A DNA stretch of 64,000 bases from Monodelphis domestica (Eukaryota; Chordata; Mammalia; Didelphimorphia; Didelphidae), in contig NC_077232.1 of assembly GCF_027887165.1 (NCBI RefSeq), forward strand, positions 5,672,410 to 5,736,409. The letters are read 5' to 3'. Within the stretch, counting starts at the first letter, position 1; the number at the start of each line of letters is the position of its first letter. A model generated the notes under the pieces. It had not been told where the DNA came from and ran no database searches. It was given only the letters and a program-made list of their open reading frames with translations. Shown here one piece after another: positions 56,501 through 64,000 of this stretch. The position numbers were made by a program, and so were the translations under genes.

Positions 56501-59500
56501 GACCCTGTTTCCTCTGGTCTGACAACAGAAGGCAAGCCCAGTCTCTCCATGGTATCTTTTAAGATACAAAATAACAGCAGCCAGAGCTGGGCTCAGGCCT
56601 CCCGGGGGATCCTGGGCCCTGTCCAGGCCATGAGAATAGACGGTGGGGGGACCCTCCCTGCCTTCCTGCAGCCTCTAGTTGAGGAGGTGAAGGACCCAAT
56701 CACAGACGAGCCTGCTGTCCGCCCTTAGATGCAACTTGCCCAAGTCTTTGCCAACAGGGCAGGCAGCAGGGAGAGCTCCCTGGAGTAGGTGGCCCGGACC
56801 TGGGCAGGGGCCCGGGTTGGAGGCTGGCCCCCTCCCTGCTCACTGTGCTCCCTGCCTCCGGGCACGGGCCTCTTCTTTAGAAGGCTTCTCGGACAGCGAG
56901 GAGGTCTTCCCCAAGGAGATAACCAAATGGAACTCCAATGACTTCATTGATGCTTTCGCCTCCCCTGCTGTGGCCGTGGGGACCACAGGTGAGCCCCCTG
57001 GAGGCTGTGATGGCTGGCCTCGGTCCCTTCCAGCCCTAGGATCCCCGGGCCTGGAAATGGGGGAGCCCCAGGCCCTGGAGGGACAGGAGGGGGCAGCGGC
57101 ACAGAATGCCCCCGTGGCTGCCCTCATTGGCTTTCTCCTCCAGACTCCAGGATTGAGGTCTCCAAAGGCGAAGCAGACACGTCAGGAGCATCCAGGGACC
57201 CCGAGGTGAGTCCTCCCTCCCCAGAGCCCCCTGCAGGAAAGCCCAGGCCCCTCGCTGGGTCTGGGGAGCCCTGAGAGGGCCCCTTCCGCTAAGGCCAGGA
57301 GAAGCGCAGGGAGCCGGCGGCGGGGAGGGCCCTGCCTTTGGAGGGGGCTGACAGCACCCAGCATAGGATGGGGGAGTGACGGCAGTCACCGCTCTGAGGA
57401 CTCCCTGAGGGGGAGGGAATACCCCCCCCCCCGCAGGCTGGCAGGCTGGCCCCGCCTCCTTGGCCTCCGGGTCAGAGGACACCCCAAGGCCGGACCTCAG
57501 CCTCCACCACAGGGATCTCCCCTCCCCCTCTCCCCCTCGTCCGGGCACAGCGACGCCCGCTGACCCGTCTGTCCGCCGCAGGGGCTCGGCGTCGGGGACT
57601 TGGGCTCCGAAGCCTGCGCCGTGCACGCCCTGTTCCTCATTCTGCACAGCGGGAACATTCTGGATGCCGGACCCGGAGACATCGACTCCAAGCAGGCCGA
57701 CGTGCAGACCCTGAGCGCGGCCTTCGATGCCGTCACCCGCGTCCACTTCCCCGAGGCCCTGGGCCACGTGGCGCTGCGCCTGGTGCCCTGCCCGCCCATC
57801 TGCGCCGCGGCTTATGCCCTCGTCTCCAAGTACCCCCCTGGGCGGGCTGAGGGGAGGGGATGGGCCAGCGGGGGGGGGGGGGTGAGCTGGGAGGGAGGCG
57901 GGGCCGGGGGGAGCTTGCCCCAACCCCCGCTGTCCCTCCCCGCAGCCTGAGTCCCTACAGCCACGACGGGGACAGCCTGTCCCGCTCGCAGGACCACATC
58001 CCGCTGGCAGCCCTGCCTCTGCTGGCCACGTCCTCCTCTCGCTACCAGGGGGCCGTGGCCACCGTCATCGCCCGCACCAACCAGGCCTACGCCGCCTTCC
58101 TGCGCTCGCCCGAGGGCACCGGCTTCTGCGGGCAGGTCAGGGCGCCTTGGCAGGGGCCCGGGGGAGGGGCGGCACGATTCTGTCTCCGCGCCGGCCCGAG
58201 GGACCCCGGGCAGGCCTCGTCCCCCCCACGGGCGGGGGGGGGGGGCTCCGGAAGGGGTCAGCGCACTCTGCTGGGGCTCAGTCCAGGCCGGCCCAAGGGA
58301 CCCTGGGCAGGCCTCGTCCCCCCCATGGGCGGGGGGGGGGGGGCTCCGGAAGGGGTCAGTGTGCTCTGCTGGGGCTCAGTCCAGGCCGGCCCTGGGCAGG
58401 CCTCGTCCCCCCCACTGGCGGGGGGGCTCTGGAAGAGATTAGGGGGGATCGCAGTGCACTGTCTGCTCGAGCTAGCGGGGGAGGGGGCGCCGGGGAAGCT
58501 AACACCCTCTTAGCCCAGATCTGGGACTCCGGCCTGGCCGGCCTCCAGGCCCCGGGACGCGGCCCTTCCCTGCGGGGTGTTCGGGTCTGGGCTCAGTCAG
58601 GCCCGGGTGTGAGAGGCCACGCGGCTAAGAGGCCGGGAACCTTGGAAAGGGGGCCTCTGGGGAGGCGGGGGCGGCCCCAGCGGGCACACCAGGAGCCTCG
58701 GGGGACTGACAAGGAGGCCCACGGAGGCTGGATGCCAGGAAGACTTCCACAGCGGGGACGAGCAGAGGCCGGAGAGCCCCTTGCTGGGCTGGTGGGGAAG
58801 GCTCTCTGGGGCCCTCGTCCGCACGGGAAATCCTGGGAGACCTCGTCCGGCGTCCCGCTGTCCCCCCTGAACAGCCGGAGCCCCTTCCGGGGATTCCCAG
58901 AGGTCCCAACCGACGGCCCAGCCCACTCCCCTGGGCAGCCCCCAGTGTAGACGTCTCCCTAGGCCCGAGCGCCGCAGCCCACCGTCAGCACTGACGAGCA
59001 GCTTCCTGGCCTGACGACTTGGGCCCCAAGGCCAGGACTTTGCATTTAGCGCCCCTGCTCGGCCCCATCCCTCACGTGCTTTGATGACTCTTCCCGGGGA
59101 GGGCCAGGGCTGGCAAGAGGAGAGAACCTGAGCGCTCCGGGCTGGGGGGGAGAGCCTGGAAGGGGCTGGAGGAGGTCCCTAGCGATCCCTTGAGGCTCTG
59201 CCTGGCCCTCTCTAGGTGGTGCTGATTGGAGATGGCGTGGGCGGCATCCTGGGCTTTGATGCCCTCTGCTACAGTGGCAGCGCCAGCTTGGGGAGCCTGG
59301 GCAGCAGCCGCCGGGGCAGCGTGGTCAGTGTTGGGCGCCCCCCTGCCCCCATTCCCAGCTCTCCTCCCGTCGCCCCCCCTCGCCCTCTGCCTTCTTCTCC
59401 GGTCCAGCAGCGTCTCCTTCCTTCCCCCTCCCTCAGCCGGGGCTCCCCTTCCCTCCGGCCCCCTCCCCTCTTTCTCCATCTTCTCCCCCCAGAGTGGCCA

Positions 59501-62500
59501 GACGTGAGCCTCCTGACCGGGGACGTCTTCCTTCCCTCCAGAACAACGAGTTGTTGTCTCCAGAGCAAGGCCCGGGACGGGATCCTTTGGCCGACGGCGT
59601 GGAGGGTCTGGGCCGAGCCAGCCCGGAGCCCGGCTCTCTGGCTGCCCAGCGGCTGCCCAGTGACGGCTCGGCCCCGGAGCCCGACTCGGTGGCCTCTCAC
59701 GGCAGGTTGGTGTCTCGGAGCCCCTCTTGCCTGTCCCTTGCCGTGTGGGGGTGGCCAGAGAAGCTGCTCTGGACCTCGGGGCCGGGCTAAAGCCAGCTTC
59801 TTCCCCTGCCCGGCTCTGGACGTTCGGACAGCCCCTCCCCGAGTCTCGTTTTCTCCATCTGTAAATTGGGCGGCCTCGGAGCCCCCCGTCCTGTTTCGTC
59901 AGTTCATTCACGGGCATTTAGGAAGTGTTCAGGGATACAGAGACGACACGCGGACCCTCCCTGCGTGGAGCCTCTTGGGGGGGAGTGACTAGATAGGAAG
60001 TAACTGGGGGGCACCTCCCTGGAAAGAAGCTGGGAGTCTGAGACATGGACGTGAGGAGGGAGGGCGTCCCAGGCATCGGGACCGGCCTGGGCAAAGACCC
60101 GGGCCCTAGGATGGCGTGGATGAGCCATGGCTGGGGGGCCAGTGTAGCTGGACCCAGACCGTGTAGAGGGGGCGCTGTGTGGCCGGCCTGGACACCGTGT
60201 GCTCTCCTCACCCACCCACGTTGTTCCCACCCTCCTCTCTCCCCCTACGTGCCTCCTCACTGGCCAGCCTGCAGGCTGGCACGTCCCCAGCAGAACCCCG
60301 GCGGGGGAGCACCGTCTCCTGCCCAGCCCCGGAGGCCACGGACGGCCCCACCCGCCTTGACTTCAGGGTGTCTGGCTTCTTCCTCTTTGGCTCTCCCTTG
60401 GGCCTGGTGCTAGCCCTCCGCAAGACCGTGATGCCGGCCCTGGAGGGTGAGGGGCCAAGCTGGGGCGATGGGGAGGAAGGTGGCCGCGTCGAGCCAGGGG
60501 TCTGCTGTCTGCCCCCAAGTCTTGTCCACACTGTCCACCTTTGCTGGCCGCCGAGGCCACCCTGAAGCTCAGTCCCTTCAGCCTGCCTGGGGCCGGGATG
60601 CCCCCACTCCCCCCCCGAAAAGGGACGCTGGTGGTGTGCGGCCGGCAGCGCCAGGGCCCTGAGGGCGCCCCTGCCCCTTCTCTCCCTGCCCAGTGGCCCA
60701 GATGCGCCCGGCCTGTGAGCAGATCTACAACCTCTTCCACGCCGCGGATCCCTGCGCCTCCCGCCTGGAGCCCCTGCTGGCCTCCAGGTTCCAGGCCATC
60801 GCCCCCCTCGCCGTGCCCCGCTACCAGAAGTTCCCCCTGGGAGACGGCACCTCCCTGTCACTAGGTAAGGCTCGACCAGCTCCCAGGAGGGCCCGGACAG
60901 AAAGAGAAAGGAAGGGGCTCGAGGAGGTCTGGGCCCGCCCTGGGGGACAGTGTGTGCCCACGCATGGACCCACTGGCTCGTCAACACATGTGCAGCCACG
61001 CACTAAGCCCCTACTGTGTGCCAGGCACTGGGCCAAGCTTGGGCCTACACACAAGGGAGCTCCTGGTCTGATGTGCCAATACTGCATGCCCATTCCTCAC
61101 CCAGGTAGCCGGTGATCACAGGTGGGCATCAGGGGCCCTCCTGGGGATGACAAGGCCCGAGAGGGGAGCCCGAGGGCGACATTTGTCAGCAACAAACTTG
61201 GGTTCGAATTTTGCCCCTCTCACCTGGGGGTCTGGGGCAAGGCCTACCCTCCCCTGGCCTTGGCTTCCTCTAGGGCTAGGGCCAGGAGCCCCTAGGAGGT
61301 TGGTTCCATGGAGTCACATCTGGCCTGGGAAGCAGCTGGCATCGTTTCTTTTATCCCCATTTCACGGAGGCAGAAAGACATCAAGCTAGTGAAGTGGCAG
61401 GCTAAGGATCACAACCTGGGGGTTACATCGTGGTAAACTGTGGCCCGATGGGAAATGGGTCACCTGTGAGGGCTCAGTGAGGGCAGCGTTGAGCCTCGAC
61501 CTCTCCTGCTCTAACGACGGCCCCCCTTCGCCCCCCCAGGGCGTGACCAGAGCCCCTTGGGGGGAGACGGAGCCCAGGCCTGGGAGCCGATTCTCACCCA
61601 GGCTCCTTTCCTGTGCCCTTGCCAGCCGACACCTTACAGACCCACTCGAGCCTCTTCATGGAGGAGATGGAGGTGATGGTACCGTCCACCCCCACCTCGG
61701 CCAGCAGCGGCTTCTGGAAGGGCAACGAGCTGGGCTCAGAGGCCGCGGGCCCTGGCCCAGTCTCAGCCAACACGGTTAACATGGCCGGCGAGGTGGTCAA
61801 AAGTGAGTCTGCTCCTCTCAGCCCAGCCTGGGCAGAGAGGTGGCCCCTGGGGCAGGAGGGTGGCTGCTGGACGGGGTGGCCCGAGGGGCGGAAAGGCTTT
61901 TGACTGGTTTTGTGGCCACAGTCCTAGAGCGCTGGTGGGGAACCAAACGGATGGACTATTCCCTCTACTGCCCCGAAGCTCTCACAGCCTTCCCTACTGT
62001 GACGCTGCCCCACCTCTTCCATGCCAGCTACTGGGAGTCTGCCGACGTTGTGGCCTTCATCCTGCGCCAGGTGGGAGGGCCGGGGAAGGAGGACGGTCTG
62101 GGGGCCACAGGAGGGGCTCTGGGGGCAGCTGGGACAATGCGGCAGGCCACCAGCCCCCGCTACCACTCTGAAGCCAAAATCCAGAGAAGGCTCAAGTCCA
62201 CAGAATGCAGGCCAGGCTAGGAGGGGCCTAGAAGGGCCTTCAGGGCACAGGACAGGGCCGTCAAGATGGGAAGGCCCTGGGCATGGGCTATAGCAGGACA
62301 AGGCTAGAGCTGGGTTCCAGCTAGTCCAGCTGTCTTGCTCTGTAGATGAGGGACTGGAGGCCAAAGGGGAGGCAACCTGCCTGCTGTCATAGCCTGGCAG
62401 GGTGGGCGGGAGGCTGTGGCTGAGGCCTGGCTCCCTATCCCCAGGTCATCGAGAAGGAGAGGCCCCAGCTGGCTGAGTGCGAGGAGCCATCCATCTACAG

Positions 62501-63864
62501 CCCGGCCTTCCCTAGGGAGAAGTGGCAGCGCAAGAGGACCCACGTGAAGATTCGGGTACGGCACTCCCCACGGCCCCTCCCCGCCCACCCCCTGCCCTGC
62601 CCTGGCTCAGTCCTCCCTCCTCTGCCCGCAGAACGTGACCTCCAACCACCGGGCCAGCGATGTCATCATGTGCGAGGGCCGGCCGCAGGTGCTGAGCGGG
62701 CGCTTCATGTACGGGCCCCTGGACGTGGTGACGCTGACAGGAGAGAAGGTCAGCAGCCCAGCAGGGTGGGCCCGACACATCCTCCCCCCTGGCAGGCCCT
62801 TCTGCACAGCTCCCATTCTCTGGCCATTCGAACCCCGATTGGGCCACTTACGGGTGCCCCTCCTGTGTCTCCCACCTGGGGGTCAGAGGACTCATGGCAC
62901 GTGTGCCCCTGCCCAGCAGTGCCAGCTCCTCTCCTCTGCCAGGTGGACGTCTACATCATGACCCAGCCCCTCTCTGGCAAATGGATTCACTTTGGCACTG
63001 AAGTGACCAACAGCTCGGGCCGCCTCACCTTCCCTGTGCCCCCAGAGAGGTCGTTAGGCATCGGTGTCTACCCAGTCCGGATGGTGGTGAGGTGAGGCGC
63101 CTGCGCGGGCCCCGGGCATGGAGGGGGTCTCCTCTGCCAGGGCCCCCGGGCCCTCCACCCATCCCTGGTTTTCTGCCCCTGCACAGGGGGGACCACACGC
63201 ATGCCGAGTGCTGCCTGACTGTGGTGGCGCGGGGCACTGAGGCTGTGGTGTTCAGCATCGACGGATCCTTCACCGCCAGCGTCTCCATCATGGGCAGCGA
63301 CCCCAAAGTGAGGGCTGGCGCCGTGGACGTCGTCAGGTTCGAGCACCCTCCCTGCCCCGCCCCCACCTTGGGCTCTGCCTCCCTGGGTCCCCTGTGAAAG
63401 GGGGGTGTCAGGGCCGCCACGAAGGCCACATGGGCCAACCAGCCACCGTCGCTCCCCCAGACACTGGCAGGACTCGGGCTACCTGATCGTGTATGTGACC
63501 GGCCGGCCCGACATGCAGAAGCACCGGGTGGTGGCCTGGCTTTCCCAACACAACTTCCCCCATGGGGTGGTCTCCTTCTGCGACGGACTCACCCATGACC
63601 CCCTGCGGCAGAAGGCCGTGTTCCTGCAGAGCCTGGTACAGGAGGTGAGGCCAGGCAAAGCCCTCCCTGCTCGGGGGGCGGCGGGCTGGGGTGGACGGGG
63701 CTCGGCTCAGTGACACGGCCTGCCCTGGACCGCAGGTGGAGTTGAACATCGTGGCCGGCTACGGCTCCCCCAAGGATGTGGCTGTGTACGCGGCTCTGGG
63801 GCTCCCCCCCAGCCAGACCTTCATCGTGGGCCGGCCTGTGCGCAAGCTTCAAGCCCAGTGCCAG
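53534..63864 (+). CDS. PITPNM1: Membrane-associated phosphatidylinositol transfer protein 1 (Nir2), 22 coding exons, 3' end outside window
   Basis: Exchanges phosphatidylinositol and phosphatidic acid at ER-plasma membrane contacts. Coding exons: 53534-53611, 53701-53915, 54004-54125, 54424-54648, 54804-55139, 55456-55551, 56881-56988, 57144-57205, 57582-57829, 57946-58135, 59216-59323, 59542-59705, 60268-60446, 60694-60864, 61626-61802, 61922-62070, 62445-62555, 62632-62748, 62943-63091, 63187-63336, 63461-63644, 63736-63864. They sum to 3468 nt (1156 codons) with every phase consistent. Human is 1244 residues, so about 88 are missing at the right. The PITP domain is about 1-250 (start [20 protein letters not shown]) with lipid-contact Thr59 and Lys61 in QYTHK. 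An FFAT motif for VAP binding is 352-358 (EFFDAHE) after an acidic stretch. The DDHD domain is about 680-876 ([15 protein letters not shown]). The LNS2 domain, from about 1022, has SIDGS where lipins have DIDGT, fitting lipid binding rather than catalysis, and VTGRP at 1064-1068. Confidence 0.96.
55554..56345 (+). repeat. (TTCC)n polypyrimidine tract, about 790 bp, PITPNM1 intron
   Basis: Begins within a few bases of the donor of the 55456-55551 exon (CACG|GTACGTTTC) and runs almost without purines. Mostly TTCC units with CTCC and TTTC interruptions, and some larger blocks repeated (for example around 55680-55760 and 56035-56095). Confidence 0.97.
56370..56500 (-). mobile_element. CR1/L3-like LINE 3' end in PITPNM1 intron
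   Basis: AAACTCCTACTGTGTTCCCA, CACTGGGCCGGGACTAGGGA. Confidence 0.5.
58185..58440 (+). repeat. About 97-bp tandem repeat in PITPNM1 intron
   Basis: Nearly three copies starting GGCCGGCCCnAGGGACCC, each with GGCAGGCCTCGTCCCCCCCA, then a long G-run (7-12 G) and GCTCCGGAAGGGGTCAG. The G-runs differ in length between copies. Confidence 0.88.
58441..59215. other. Rest of PITPNM1 intron, nothing recognised
   Basis: GC-rich intronic sequence up to the acceptor TCTAG at 59211-59215. No exon-like or repeat feature seen. Confidence 0.5.
59825..60130. mobile_element. Decayed MIR and LINE pieces in PITPNM1 intron
   Basis: GTTTTCTCCATCTGTAAATT near 59848 is MIR-like. 59915-60110 (CATTTAGGAAGTGTTCAGGG, CCTGGGCAAAGACCCGG) resembles the CR1/L3-like LINE, altered by high GC. 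Confidence 0.4.
61000..61070 (-). mobile_element. CR1/L3-like LINE 3' end in PITPNM1 intron
   Basis: CACTAAGCCCCTACTGTGTG, CCAGGCACTGGGCCAAGC. Confidence 0.5.
61180..61450. mobile_element. Decayed MIR-like sequence in PITPNM1 intron
   Basis: TTGGGTTCGAATTTTGCCCC and CCCCATTTCACGGAGGCAGA are MIR-like segments in different orientations. The remainder of this intron (60865-61625) is unremarkable. Confidence 0.4.
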
Positions 63865-64000
63865 GTGAGCCGAGGGGGGTGAGGGGGTGGGGGCACAAAG
63901 CAGGTCTGACGCCGGTTGGGGGACCCTGAGCAAGTCGCTCGTCTGCCTCAGTTTCTTAAACTATAAGCCGGGGATGGTGGCCCTTCGGCCCCTGGGACAT

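Overview
The window is mammalian nuclear DNA and almost certainly marsupial. The evidence is many tRNA-derived CORE-SINEs of the marsupial type (heads like GGGCAGCTAGGTGGC), L1 3' ends of the marsupial kind, and MIR and CR1/L3-like fossils. All protein genes are split by GT-AG introns. The species cannot be fixed from sequence alone. No CRISPR array, operon or bacterial feature is present, and no tRNA or rRNA gene was recognised.

Four host genes are identified from their translated exons: GSTP1 (minus, 1347-3768), CABP2 (plus, 38888-42566), CDK2AP2 (plus, 48696-50405) and PITPNM1 (plus, from 53534 and running off the right end). As I recall the human map, these four genes lie together in the same order and relative orientation on chromosome 11q13, so this is a conserved syntenic block. 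The first three have complete coding sequence with intact frame and phase at every junction (210, 223 and 127 residues). PITPNM1 shows 22 coding exons (1156 codons) and lacks only its C-terminal end.

Layout: 1-1300 is GSTP1 downstream flank with a SINE and a LINE tail. 1300-4000 is GSTP1 and its CpG-rich promoter, with a conserved antioxidant response element. 4000-37000 is a repeat-rich intergenic stretch holding a 6.3 kb LTR element with a second LTR nested in it, two further solo LTRs, several truncated L1 copies, SINEs and long simple-sequence tracts. 37000-42900 is CABP2. 42900-47980 is more repeats, ending in a diffuse tandem array. 47980-50850 is CDK2AP2 with a promoter carrying seven same-strand CCAAT boxes. 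50850-52900 is GC-rich and empty. 52900 to the end is PITPNM1.

The genes are neighbours rather than a pathway. GSTP1 conjugates glutathione in the cytosol, CABP2 is a calmodulin-like calcium sensor, CDK2AP2 is a small CDK2-associated nuclear protein, and PITPNM1 (Nir2) exchanges phosphatidylinositol and phosphatidic acid at ER-plasma membrane contacts. The most unusual features are tandem arrays that begin right beside splice donors. In GSTP1 intron 6 the array is built from copies of the exon 6 splice donor itself, and in PITPNM1 a roughly 0.8 kb TTCC tract lies in the intron that splits the FFAT motif. I found no evidence of an entirely new biological system.
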